Shown in pieces: positions 1 to 11,760 of a stretch of 64,000 bases of DNA. The notes beneath the pieces were generated by a model. It searched no databases. It saw only the letters and a list, made by a program, of their open reading frames with translations, and was not told the DNA's origin. The position numbers and the translations under genes are program-made. The DNA lies in contig KV748184.1 in the NCBI GenBank assembly GCA_001692895.1, positions 1,674,001 to 1,738,000 of the forward strand. Reading direction: 5' to 3'. This DNA is from Cenococcum geophilum 1.58. Lineage: Eukaryota > Ascomycota > Dothideomycetes > Gloniales > Gloniaceae. Numbering within the stretch: position 1 is the stretch's first letter; the number at the start of each line of letters is the position of its first letter.

Positions 1-1720
1 GGAGGTTATATTATAGGACTTTATTATTAAGTTACTAAAGTTAAAAAATCCTATTACCGGATAAGATTATAATGTAATCTTAGTAATAGTGGATAAGCTT
101 ATAAAGTGGGGATACTTTATAGTATACATAGAGGAAATCTCAGCGGAAGATATTACTAGAATCTATATTAAAGAAGTGTTCGCAAGATATAAAGCACTAA
201 GTAAAATTATATTAGATAGAGATCTAAGATTTATAGTAGTATTTTAGAAGGTATTTTTAGTAGAGTAAGGAGTTTAAGTAGCAACTTTTACCGTATATTA
301 CTCGCAGATAAACAGTTAAATGGAAAGACTAAATTAGACGCTAGAATAGTATCTAAGATATTATATTAATTACGCATAGAATAATTAGTTATCGTTATTA
401 CTAGTTGCATAGTTTATATATAATATAATACTATAAGAAGGAATAGATATGTTACTATTTAAGGCGAACTATGGATATAAGCTAAGAATATTATTATTGC
501 TATAATAAGTAAAGAAAATAAGTAGCACAGCTAAAGAAAGGATGGAGATATTAATAAATCTTTATACAAACCTTATAGAAACAGCTAAGACAGTACAGCA
601 AAGGATAAAAAAAGTATTACGATATTAAGAGATCTAAGGGACTAGATCTTAAGGAGGGAGATAAAGTATGGCTACTATATAAAAATTTCAAAAGTTAATA
701 ACTAAGTAAGAAGTTAAACTACGTTAAACTAGGACCTTTTAAAATTATATAAAGGATTTTACCAGTTATATTTAAGTTAAATTTACTAGCTAAAATAAAG
801 ATCTATCCTATATAGCATATTGCAATACTAGAGCCAGCATATAGGAATATTAAGCTACTAGTTTATAAAGCAAACACGTATAGAGGATAGAAAGAAGACG
901 AATAGTAAGTTTTAAAAATTATTAGTTATAAGGATATTAACAACAAAATATAGTATAAAGTTAAGTGGATAGGCTATAACGAGACTACCTAGAAGCTACT
1001 ATAAAATTTTAAGAATACTATAGGAAAGGTATAGGAGTATTAAAAGAGATTAGGTTAGGTAATATTAATAAAGAAGGATCGCTAAAGAATAAGCTACCTA
1101 AGGGAGACTTAGGAGGAACGATTGCCGAACTACTTAGAGTTATTTCCCTCTTTATTAGAAAAGAATCCGTTTTTTTATTACCAAGTTCCTATAAACCTTA
1201 TTTTATAAGTTTCTACTCTTTAGAACGGACCTTCTTATAAACTCTCTTAAGACGAATTAGTTAAGTAGACGCAGCTAGATAAGAATTAAGGGCTCATTAC
1301 TAGGTATTAATAGCCTCCTTTTTAGCGTCGCGCGAATAATAAAGCTCCGCTAGCGTAACTAATAGTTTATTATTAAGCTTTATAGTAGCAGATTAAATAT
1401 AAGACCTTATAATAAATTACTTAGGGAACTTAATAACTATTAAGAGCAATAGGACGCGTATACTTAGTGTTAGAAATAAAATTAACATTATAGAGTAATT
1501 AAATGTTTGCTTTAGTGCACTTTAAATAAAAAGAGGGTTACTAGGATAAGGGACTCGCTAATATAATACAAACTAACCCCTCTTTTGTATAACGAGAATA
1601 TAGAGATAGTATTATTTCACTAAGTAATAGTATAGAAGTAACTATATACGTATAACGAAGAGTTAAAGAAGAAAAAGATGCTTTAGGTATAATAAGTAAT
1701 AATATTAACTAAATTAATTA

Positions 1721-1806
1721 NANNGATATTANACCTCTAGTAAATANCTTANAGATNTTNNNAATCTTTAANGATAAAGATAAANAGGAGGGANATNGTN
1801 TTACNN
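1721..1806. other. Scattered N bases in gypsy copy 1
   Basis: Isolated Ns are interspersed with called bases just upstream of and across the start of the 3' LTR. The equivalent place in copy 2 (14,303-14,327) also holds Ns. This looks like ambiguous consensus in a multicopy repeat, not a sized assembly gap. Confidence 0.8.
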
Positions 1807-2214
1807 ACGCTTTAAGTATAATATTATAACTACTTAGAGAAGAGTTAAAAGAGGCTAGTTAGTTAATATAGGCACGGTCTAGGATAGAACCCGTAGAACT
1901 ATATAACGAGGAATAGTAAGGTCACGTAATATAATCTATATAATCTGTATAATCTATAAAATCTATAGTAAAGCGAATAGAGTAGACGGAGCAGATAGAG
2001 TAACGACTTTCTTAGGAGTACGGTTATGTATTTAAAGGACTATAGTCCCTACCTAGATAGTTCCTTCCTTGTAGTAATTCTTAGAATACAATTAGAGTTA
2101 ATCTATTAGGCAGCCACTCCACCAGTTATTATTACGTTGTTAACTTCCTGCATTACCTATATACCTAGCCTATTAATAAGTCCACCGTAGTTCCTGCTAT
2201 AAGGCTTCATTATA
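1799..2214 (+). repeat. 3' LTR of gypsy copy 1
   Basis: About 416 bp matching the reverse complement of the two 420-bp LTRs at 13,885-14,304 and 27,648-28,067. It begins with the sequence that ends those LTRs (TNTTACNNACGCTTTAAG) and ends in a decayed version of TTCCGTTACA. The first bases contain Ns. Confidence 0.8.
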
Positions 2215-2414
2215 TAATAAGTTTTTACTATTTTTACTCTATAATATATCTTGCTTTATAAGTTAGAAAGCGCTTTATAAAGTTCCATTTAATATATACT
2301 AGGTAGAATATAAGTATATACTAAAGGTGTTTATCCTATTTATAGGATAGGTTAATTATATATAGGTAATCTCTAAAACCTATATATTATTAGTATATGC
2401 TAGGTATATATAAT

Positions 2415-2682
2415 TGTTCGTACTAACTTAATAGCATGAGTAAGTCGTATCCACGGGCACGAAATACATGTAGTATCGTATGCTTGTTTAGATGGTGACT
2501 GTCAATTATATAAAGTAGACTACGTAGTCTATATACTGATGCGCCTCCCCCCTAATTAGTTAGTGCTTTAGAAGTGCACTAGACGCGTAAGCGGGTGGTT
2601 GGTGCACTAAACGCGTAAACGCGTACTCGGCGTACCGAACGCGTAAGCACGCGGTTGGTACGACAGGTGCTATAATTATACA
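2415..2682 (-). repeat. Copia A LTR (left; 3' LTR of the minus-strand element)
   Basis: 268 bp beginning TGTTCGTACTAAC and ending TATACA, with TG...CA ends. It matches 8,325-8,592 apart from scattered transitions. Confidence 0.9.
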
Positions 2683-2959
2683 CTAGCGGTACTTAGAGAA
2701 TAAAACCACTTATATATAGCCTTCGTAATTGTCTTAATAGAACTATAAAACATATAAGAAAATACATAGGAAATCCCTCCTAAGGTGCCTTCTGGGTTGC
2801 CTTCCAAATGGTGCTCTAAGCTGGCCGTAAGTCCTGCTTACGGTCCGTAAAATGAACTATACGGCCTTTTAACGGGCCGTGAATGCACCGTACGGCCTTC
2901 CAACGGGCCGTAGCTGAACTATAAATGCTCCGTTAGTCTCACTCTACCCATTTTATAAC

Positions 2960-5900
2960 CTTTAGGTTAAGCTTATTTATGTTAATTAGGGTTTTAAGAG
3001 CTTAACACGGCTTTGCCTTAGTTATAGCGTCTACTAGGTTATCTCCGCTACTGATCTATTTAACTTCCGTAATCTTACGTTATTCATAGGCCTGACGTAA
3101 GCATATTAGGTCGACTATAAGCCTCTTCTCTTGTGTCGTACCTAGTTTAACTAGGTAGTTGTAAAGGGACTTTAAATTAGTGTATAAAACTAGGGGTAAC
3201 TGCTCTAGTTATAGAATCTTCTGGACCGTTAATTTGATTGCGGCTGCTATATTAAATCCATAAGCTAGTGCCTATAGTTTAGAAGCTAGTATACTATAGG
3301 TTACTCGTTTGCACTTAATTAAAGACTAGTACAGTATATTTGCGTCCTAATTGCGGTCCGTAAGTACAATTATAAAGCCGATTTGTGATAATAGGTCTTT
3401 ATTATTAGTAAAGGAGGCGTTCGTAAATGCTAGTAAGCTAAGGGAACTTAGGTCTAGTGGTATAAAAGTAAGTCCCCTTGCTGTATTATCAATTTGCTAC
3501 TAAATGCGCTTATTAAGCTGCTTAATATTTTCTTCTTACGGATTTACTGCCTGGGCCGTAAAGGATAAGTTATAGGTAGATTCGGGTTAGCAAACTGTGG
3601 CAATGTAGGCGCCTCTTACACGCTGTGCAGTGTATTAGTTCTTTATATTTACGGTCTTACGGGTCTCTCCGCGGGAGCTGGTAAGGTCCGTAGGCTTTAC
3701 TATAATAAGCTTTAGGTTTTAAGCTTGGCGTTCCTAGGTTAGCTAGATTAAGTTGCCCTTTTATATAATTAAGCCTTTGTTAAACTTAATTGGAGTCTAC
3801 TTAGTTAACTGCTCTCGCGGCTTTACTAGGAACTTAGCTTCTTATAGTTTAGTCTCTTTAGCGTCCGCAAATATCCGGTCTGCTAAGAAGAGGGTATTAT
3901 TTATTTAGAGTCCAATAATACCAAGGCCGTTTAATAGGCTGTATAGGAGGCAGGGGTCGTAGGTTAACTGTTTTATTTTAAGTTTACTAACGTAGTGCTG
4001 GTAGTATGTCTTAAACCAATGGTTTCCGGCTTCTGGTACTCTGTAAAGAGGTTTTATAACCTGTAAAATTGTTCCTAGTTATAGGTTAAGCTCATAGGGT
4101 AGTCGTATAAAGATATCCCTACTTAGGTAGGTATTAGACTGCATATAGGCTTATAAGATGTCCTATAAGTAAAGGGCTACGGATTTGGTTTACTGTAGTC
4201 TAGGCGTAAGTATAAGTATAATCCGTTAACTGACCTATTAAATTGTAGGCAATTGCGTAAGGACTAGGTCCTTTCCTTAGTTATTATAAGCTTATATAAC
4301 AAGCCTTAATTTCTTAAAGGCTTTGTTAGTATTAGGGTGCTTAATCTTATTAATAAAGCGTAAGTTAAATATACGGACGCCTTACGGAACGTCTCTCTCC
4401 GTTATAATCGCAAAGATACCCTTTTTAAGTAGTCCGTTAATCTCTTTACGCTATAAGTCCGTAAAAGGGGTTTCCTATACTAGAACTGATATATCTGCAG
4501 GCGGAGATTGCTTTATAGATATGCCTGTGAAGGTTAGGTGGTTCTCTATTATAGAATTCTTATAGGGGCGTCCTCAGCCACGCTTTACAACAAGTTTAGT
4601 AGGTTTAGTGGGTTTCTAGGGGACCTTTAGGGTAGGTAAGGGTGCCTCTAGTTTATCTAATTTAGCAGTCGTTTCTAGTTCGTCTGGTTTAGCGGTTGCT
4701 TCTAGTTCGTCTAGCTTAACATTATAGGTGTTTTTAGGCCGAAAGTAGGGTTTTACGGACGTACTTCTAAAGTTAGTTGGTCCGCTAGGAAGTTATATAT
4801 AGCACGTTTTATCTTTTATAGCTAGTAAATAATAAGGTCTAGTCTAGTTGCCGCTCTTACGCCATATAAGGACTTTAGAATTAAGCGGGAGGTTATAAAC
4901 TAAGGTCGTGTTAGGTCCGTTGCGGTGATATAGGGCGCTATTGATAGCTTGTTTGGCCCGTAATTTAACTATTTTAGCTATTGCCTTCCGTATTGTAGCT
5001 GCTCGTTCCGTAATAAATGGGGTAGGGGGGCCTAGGTTGCTTATCCTTGGGTAGGCTCCATAAACTAAGAGGGTGGGTACTAGTCTATTAGGGCCAGCGG
5101 TGTTGTTAACGGCTTTTACGGCTATCTATAAAGCTAGTTCCTTTTAGATGTCCTTATACTTATCCGTAATAATTTAATAAGCTTTTTATAGAGCTGGGTA
5201 AGCTCGCTTAATAAGCCCGACGGACTAATGCGCCTTAACTGGAACAGCTTTTATTGATATAGCTATAGCCGTAGTATACTACTGGAATTTCTTACTGATA
5301 AAGTTCCTACTGGCGTCGTGGGTGATATACTTAGGAGGTCCAACGTACGTATTAATCTAGCAGGTCCGTAAAATATCCCAAGTGTGCTTTGCGGATATAT
5401 TTTGCAACTAATGGGCGGCTTGGTAGCGGGTTGCCTTGTTAATTATATATAATACTAGGCTGCCATTAATATATATAATGTCTACGTACACTAAGTGGTT
5501 AAAGTTAAGGTCCTTATAAAGGGTGAACTTAAATCGGCCTAGGGAACGTCTATATTTCTGGCAAAAGGAGCAGTATTTGGTTAGGTAATTAACTGCCTTC
5601 CTGTTAACGTTGTTGTGTCCAAAGCGTTTAAGGACTCTATATAGCTTTTCGGCTGATAGGTAGCCGAAACGGCGGTGCAGATGGTGGATCTCCGTACTAG
5701 TAAGGTAGCACGGGTTATAGTCGAAAGATTCCTAAATGTAGGTCTGTAAAGTTTCTCCCTATATAAGGAACGGGTGTCCAAATCGTTGTGTAATTGGTAG
5801 GGTAATATACTTGCTTTTTAGGGCAGTTGTGGGGCCGATTAAGGTGTCCGTAATATTGTTGTAGTAAACCTGTAACCTATCTATGTCCGCAAGGCAAAGT

Positions 5901-7920
5901 AAGAAAGGGGTGTCTGCTTTTACTATGTGGAAGTTAACTAGGCTAATTGGGGTCTTAACTGTAATTAATCTAATTAATACAGTTGAGCCAATGCCGAATT
6001 GGACGTTTACGGCCCTATTTTACGTAGTATTAATGTCCGTATTGTTATTTACGGTGGTCCTATATATAAGGTATTATCCGTAACCTATAGTAGACTTCTT
6101 AGAGGCATCTATATCGATTATAACGCCGTAAAATTCTTTAGGGGTATAGCGTTCCGTAGTAATATATGCAAATAGGTCCTGCTTATAATCTATAACGTCC
6201 ATAATAGGGGTGCTTATGGAATGGTTTTTGGGCGTAACTGAGTGTATAAAGGAACGGTTGGCTAATATGGTCGTAATATTAAAGGCTTAGCTGTCTGTAA
6301 AAGGTCTAAAAGTAGTTAGAAATATCTCTAAGGTCTCTTATTCCTAAGCGTCTGAGTTAAAGTTAATTATAAGGGCTTTTATTAACTTATTAGGGGGCTC
6401 TTCTACTTCCTCTCCTTTATATTCTAAAATAAACTGGCTAATATAGCTATTAAGTCTCTTCCTAGACTTGTTACGTTCTTCCCGGGTATACCTTATAGAC
6501 TAATATCCTTCCTTACCGCACACGAAGCACTTCTGGCTGGTTTATCTGTGGGGGTATGTTTTTGTATGGGGGTTACTATAGGGGTTACGGGTAGGACTTG
6601 GTTAGTACGGGTGCTACTAGCGGTAGCGGCGGTCTGTAAAGTAGACGTCTAAGTCTGTTTACGGATATTAAATATCCGTAATAAAGGCTTAAGTGCTGCC
6701 TGGTGGGTTTAAGACTTTATATATTGTAATAGAGGAGCGTAGATTATTAATAAGGCCAGCTAAGGTATCTGTAGGCTTATAGTAGGCGTACTTATAGGGC
6801 TCTACTTTCTGGCAGGCCGTAATAAGTTTATTATATAGGAAGTCGTCCGTTTAAAGCTTAATATTAAGACCGTGCTATAGGTGGCGAAGGTCTTTAATAA
6901 GGATTTGCAGGCACTCTATAGTCGATTTTTTAGTATTCTTATCCATTACGGTCCGTAGCTTAGTTGTATTCCATTAGGTAAGGATATCACGCTTATATTC
7001 CGGTCCTTTAAAGTAGTTACGTATAGCTTCGCATAGCTTATTAAAAGGAACACTAAGGGGGTTACTCTTAAGGTTAGTGTAGTAGTGGTTAAGTGCTAGG
7101 CCGCGCAGCATGGTAGAGTAGGCTTAGCTAAACTCTTATTTAGGAATATTAGCCTTCTAGCAGAGGTCCGTAAAGATAGTCAGTTTAAAGTTAAAGTTAT
7201 TATTTTTGCTGCTATACTTAGATTTGTCGGTATAGAGCTTAGCTAGGTTAGCTAGCTCCTTGCTATAGGTCTTTAGTTAGGTAGGTTACAGATCTATGAC
7301 TTGCGAATTTATAGTTTGCGGATATATGGCTTGCGGATTTGTGACTTAAATAATAGGGGTAATTTGGTCCGTATTTTAGTTTACGGGGGTATTATGGTCC
7401 GTAACTTAAGTACTAGGTATGCTTTAGCCCGTAAGATTAATTCTAAAACTGCTTGGGTTTATAGGACGAATTTGGTTAAGTGGGTTAGGTATAAGGCTAG
7501 TAATTATATTAAGTTTAGAAGAAGTAAAGAGTTCCTTAGTTTCTTAAAACTGGTCTAGGATTTCCTCTTTAGTCTATTTTATTTGGTCCTTTTTGTGTAT
7601 TATATTATACAAGGACTGTATAACAGTAACTTATTTATTCCTTTTAACCCATACACCTTAGTTACGTAAGAGGGTCCGTAGGTTACAGATAGTAGTAGGG
7701 TTGTATGCTTTAAAGATAGCTTCCGTAAAGTCCGCGAAGTCTTCCTAGTATTGCTTCTATAGGTTAACGTTTATAAGCTTAAAATATTTATATTTAAGAA
7801 CTTTAAATTTAATGTAGTTATTAACGTTAGGTATGGACGTGAGGTTGGCTCCCTACCTCCACTTTTCCTAGCCTTTATTAACTTACTTCCTTAGGTCTGC
7901 CATACTGTATAGTATAGTGT
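2960..7920 (-). pseudogene. Copia A gag-pol remnant
   Basis: A degenerate polyprotein on the minus strand. The clearest matches are the RT segment VIKPLYRVPEAGNHWFKTYY near 4,080-4,000 and the RT metal-binding motif at about 3,930-3,900. That motif reads INNTLFLADR where functional fungal copia elements have a TDDTL-type motif, so both catalytic Asp are now Asn. RNase H is at about 3,345-3,231. The zinc knuckle at about 6,545-6,500 has lost its His (Tyr) and has a stop where a Trp would be expected. No intact frame longer than about 85 codons remains. Frame boundaries between Gag, protease and integrase are not resolved. Confidence 0.8.
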
Positions 7921-8324
7921 AGTACGTAGTAGGTGGAAGAGGTCTTATAGTGGTCCGTAAAGGCGGTTAATGTCCGTAGCAGTTTATAGAAAGGTAAAGG
8001 TATCCGTAAGGGGTCTTAATAGGTCTATAGTAGTTCGCAGAGGGGTAAGGGGTCTCTATAAGGGGTTTAAAAAGACGTCGGAGGTATTAAAAGAGGGTGT
8101 AGTAGGGATAGGGGTTTAAGGTTTAAGGGTAGAGGTTCTATATAGGTCTATATTCGCGTCTATTATACTTCTAGTAAACTATACTAAGACTTAAATAAGT
8201 ATATAATTCCCAACTTCCGACCTTCTAGTAAGTTGTACTAGGAGTCTAAACGGGTAGTTGCTATTGTGTATCGCTCGGGGGGAGGTGTTAAGTAATTGCT
8301 GATCTGTGCGCGCTTACTAATTAG

Positions 8325-8592
8325 TGTTTGTACTAACTTAATAACACGAGTAAGTTGTATCCACGGGCACGAAATACATATAGTATTGTATGCTTGTTTA
8401 GATAGTGACTGTTAATTATATAAAGTAGACTACGTGGTCTATATACTGATGCGCCTTCCCCCTAATTAGTTAGTGCTTCAGAAGTGCACTAGACGTGTAA
8501 GCGGGTGGTTGGTGCACCAAACGCGTAAACGCGTACTCGGCGTACCGAACGCGTAAGCACGCGGTTGGTACGACAGGTGCTGTAATTATACA
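8325..8592 (-). repeat. Copia A LTR (right; 5' LTR of the minus-strand element)
   Basis: 268 bp beginning TGTTTGTACTAAC and ending TATACA. Most differences from the left LTR are C/T or G/A transitions, as expected if RIP acted after insertion. Confidence 0.9.
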
Positions 8593-8597
8593 ATAAT

Positions 8598-10950
8598 ATA
8601 TATACAGCATATATAATTACCACCAGCTTATTTCTTATATATATTAACTATAGCCATATAAAGTCTAGTTCCGTAAATATATATAAATTATATAAATAAT
8701 CAGGCAGTATTACCTAAAACCTTAAATACTAGCTTAAACATTATTATATATATAGTACGTGTTTTTAGGTTAAGAAAGGCATATACCCATACCTTAATTC
8801 CTGTTATAAGTATTAGCTTATATATAGTATATATATAGTATAGGGCGCGTATACGTTTAAAATTCTTATCCTATCTAGCAATTAAGAACAGATTTGTTTT
8901 ACCTTATACTATTTTAATTAATAGGTCCATTTTAATATATATTACGTATTAGAATGCCTTAGCTTATATATATATATATAACATATAATAAGGAAATACT
9001 TATTATTAAAGTTATAAATTGCCCGGATCTATTACTCGGTATTCTCTTTATATTAGTCTATAGAGAATTTATATAGTATACCTACTACGCTTAAGCTCTA
9101 TATATACTTAGCGTGTATCTAATCTATACTTACCTACATATGCCGTTCCCTTTAGGAATTATAGCATCCTCTCCTTTTAAATTAAAGCAGTAATTTGATT
9201 CTTAATATTAAGACTCCTATATACTGCACGTAGTGTCTACGTCCTATACTTCCTATATAAAGTATAATATTCCGGTAATAGGATAAATTAACCTATACTA
9301 TAGTAAGTAGTTTTATTAGTATATACTCTATATATATGGGGCATACGTATAGTAAGGCTTAGAACTTTTACCTACCTTATTACTTTAACTATATTATTAA
9401 TAAGGTTAATTAGTAGCTTTATTAGGTATAGTAAAGAATATATATAAGAATTCTGTGTAATAAGGCAAATATAAAGATACTACACTATATTAATAGGAAT
9501 ATAGTAATCTAGCTATATACCATATGTTCGGCCTATTACTTTACCTTAGCCTTATAGGTAGTTAAACCCTATATAGGGTTAATATATACCTAGCGTATAT
9601 ATAATATAATATTATATACCGCAGTATTTTTGCTTTAATATTAAATATCTAATATAGGTATATTCTTGTTTTAGTCCCTAAACCCTATATTCTACTAGTA
9701 GACAAAGGTATTAAATATTTACTTTAGCGGTTGTTAATAATAAAGGCCAGGTAATATACTATAGTTTAGTATTACTACTACTAGAATAACTAATAAATTT
9801 AATCTATATATAATAAGCATATATTGCGCATACGCTAGCTATATACATACTCTATATTAAAAAAACATTATTAGTCTACTTTTACTATATATACGTTCTT
9901 ATATACTAGGGTAGATATACTGCTACCATAATTATAGAATACTATAGTAGTAACTATATATTATAAGTATATATTTAAGATATATAAACAATACTTACTT
10001 CTCTATACTTTACTTAAGCTTTTTATTAATCTCTACTACCTAATATAGATAACTACTATGCTTTTAAAGGTTGTTAATTAATATAAGCTTAACCCTATTA
10101 TATGCGGGGTATATATAGAGAATATCCTTATAGGCGTACTTATAATATCTAATACTGCTATATTTAAACGCTTAATAAAATACTTTTTTATTTTCCTAAT
10201 TATTTTCTTTAAAAAGCTATAGTTATATAATCCTAGGGTTACTAGTTTTATAGAATAAGAATTAAATCTACTAAAGGTATAAGTATAGTATATACCTAGT
10301 ATATATATTGCTTACCTTTAATATATATTGCTTAATAACCTTACGCGCTATTTTCTTATCTACATCTATAGATAGTAAAGGTGTCGCTTTATAGATAAAG
10401 TGTATAATTCCTTTTTTTCTAGTTACTAGATATTTTGGCATTATAATATAGTCTACTACCTCTTAGATAATAATTTAATGCTTACTATAGAAGCTAATAA
10501 GTGCTCTATAGTCTTAAAGTGTACTCTAGCTATATTAAGCATATATATAGCCTATATATAGCCTATACGTTATATTGCGTAAAGTTTTACCTTAGAGAGA
10601 CCTATATAAAATAGAAGCCGCTATTATATACTATCTTAACCCTTAACCTCCTTATTATCTTTAATACTCTCTCTACTTATTATATTATCTTTAGAACTAT
10701 TATCTTTATATTTAATATTAGGTGCGATCTAAAGTATCTGCGTATACTTAGCATATGCGTAGTATATAGTTATAGACACTAACTAGTAGGCCGTTTAACT
10801 ACCTTACTATACTCTTATTCGCTTTAGTATTGTTTTTACTTATTATTAGTATAGTAAGGGATGTATAAATATATATATATATATTTGTGTGTGTAGGTAT
10901 ATATATATATATACGTCTTTATGTCTATGTCTCTGTGTATATATATAGCA
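8598..10950. other. Unassigned AT-rich decayed sequence
   Basis: About 2.35 kb of very AT-rich sequence with many TATA-type runs, including (TA)n tracts and a GTGTGTG run at about 10,870-10,915. I see no LTR, inverted repeat, open frame or recognisable protein remnant. It is probably an older RIP-destroyed repeat. It contacts host-like GC-richer sequence at about 10,985. Confidence 0.6.
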
Positions 10951-10956
10951 TATACT

Positions 10957-11193
10957 CTAAATATTTTGGTTTATGTAGTTACTTAAGTTAAATATAGCTA
11001 CTGATGCGCGTTCTATATGGGTAAAGGTTAAGTACCGCCGACCTTTTCCGGCGTTCCATCGGCGACCACGTTCAACTTTTTCCGGACCACGCTCAGCTGT
11101 ACCCCGGATAGATGGTTGTGCAGCGGAGAGGTAGGCGTAGATTTCGTAGCGGAGTTCTACAGGGAGGCGGAATAGACGGGGAAGGTCCACCAT
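10957..11193 (-). pseudogene. Truncated F-box-like gene start
   Basis: A 78-codon open frame starting at ATG 11,193. The N-terminus reads LFRLPVELRYEIYAYL, which resembles the F-box-like LPxELRxxIYxYL motif that opens many fungal F-box and F-box-like proteins (substrate adaptors of SCF ubiquitin ligases). About 60 codons later it runs into the AT-rich block at about 10,985 and ends in transposon-like sequence (SNYINQNI). Family members are usually several hundred residues, so only the 5' end of the gene survives. A short fungal intron near the end cannot be excluded, but nothing downstream continues the protein. The assignment rests on one short motif. Confidence 0.45.
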
Positions 11194-11555
11194 TTTTAGC
11201 GGAGTGAATATGAAGTGTTGAACTTGTGAACGTGTGTCTTAGAAGAGGTCGTCGATGGTAGTCGTGAGCTCTCAGTTCTGTTGACCTGTCTCGGTGGGCA
11301 TAAATCGGTCGGTAGGTCTTGGCGCCCTCTCCCGTCCCGTTAATCCTCCCTAGGACCGTTCCGCTTCTAAACTTACAGTACCTTTGGGGACTGCACCGCC
11401 ACCGGAAATTCTATTAGTTGATCAAACATGTAAGCGCTAGTGTGGCACAGCTCATTCAGCTGAACCTCCTCTTTCGAACGGCCTGATCACGGAACGAGGC
11501 TCGACCGCGCAAAGTTTTGGCAGAGTTTCTTTGTCCCACTCGCAACTTAAACCTG
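11194..11555. other. GC-richer host island, no gene seen
   Basis: Single-copy-looking sequence of normal composition between the F-box-like start and the left end of the mariner-type element. It probably held the promoter of the broken gene. No open frame of note. Confidence 0.5.
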
Positions 11556-11760
11556 CCGGGAGGTTCAGCCCCCCGGATCTAATTTCGCTTAAGCCTCGCC
11601 TAAATTAGTATGTAGAGCTAGCAGAATTAGATGTAGTGGCTGCTAGGAGGAGGGTCCCTCCTTGCACTTGAAGCTATTCGCAACTTCTCTTCCTTACCAA
11701 TATCGTAATATTTGCTCTAGATCTTAGTGTAATAGAGCCTTCCTCTTATCAATATGAGTT
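11556..11760 (+). repeat. Left terminal inverted repeat of the mariner-like element
   Basis: Matches the reverse complement of about 28,800-29,023. The 11,579-11,690 part is close to identical (CTAATTTCGCTTAAGCCTCG and onward through ACTTCTCTTCCTTACC). Similarity fades after about 11,740. Confidence 0.85.

Larger units (their letters stand above)
1..2214 (+). mobile_element. 3' end of a RIP-decayed Ty3/gypsy chromovirus (copy 1)
   Basis: This is the 3' part of a gypsy-type LTR retrotransposon cut by the window edge. Bases 1-110 are the reverse complement of about 16,000-16,110 in the second copy, and the match continues through the LTR. Read on the + strand with TAA/TAG stops ignored, it gives the end of the integrase and then, at about 900-1,050, a chromodomain with the signature YKVKWIGYNETT and a following NFKNTIGKV stretch. 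Stops are almost all TAA or TAG, as RIP produces from CAA and CAG. The element is dead. It lies in the opposite orientation to copy 2 at 13,885-28,067. Confidence 0.85.
2415..8592 (-). mobile_element. Full-length decayed Ty1/copia retrotransposon (Copia A)
   Basis: A 6,178-bp element bounded by two 268-bp LTRs and flanked by the 5-bp target duplication ATAAT (2,410-2,414 and 8,593-8,597). All coding matches are on the minus strand. In order they are a Gag zinc knuckle near 6,500-6,545 (KCFVCGKEGY), integrase and reverse transcriptase through about 5.8-3.8 kb, and RNase H at about 3,231-3,345 (VTYSILASKLYALAYG). Many TAA/TAG stops and D-to-N changes show RIP decay. The complete structure dates the insertion after the surrounding AT-rich sequence was in place. 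Confidence 0.9.

Noticed and set aside
4323..8000. Several + strand open frames of 66-85 codons inside Copia A
   Set aside because: They are antisense to the pol/gag remnants, AT-rich, and without protein features.
10860..10920. (TA)n and (GT)n tracts as a possible centromere or telomere-like feature
   Set aside because: Simple short microsatellites within a decayed repeat. No TTAGGG-type repeat or satellite array was seen.
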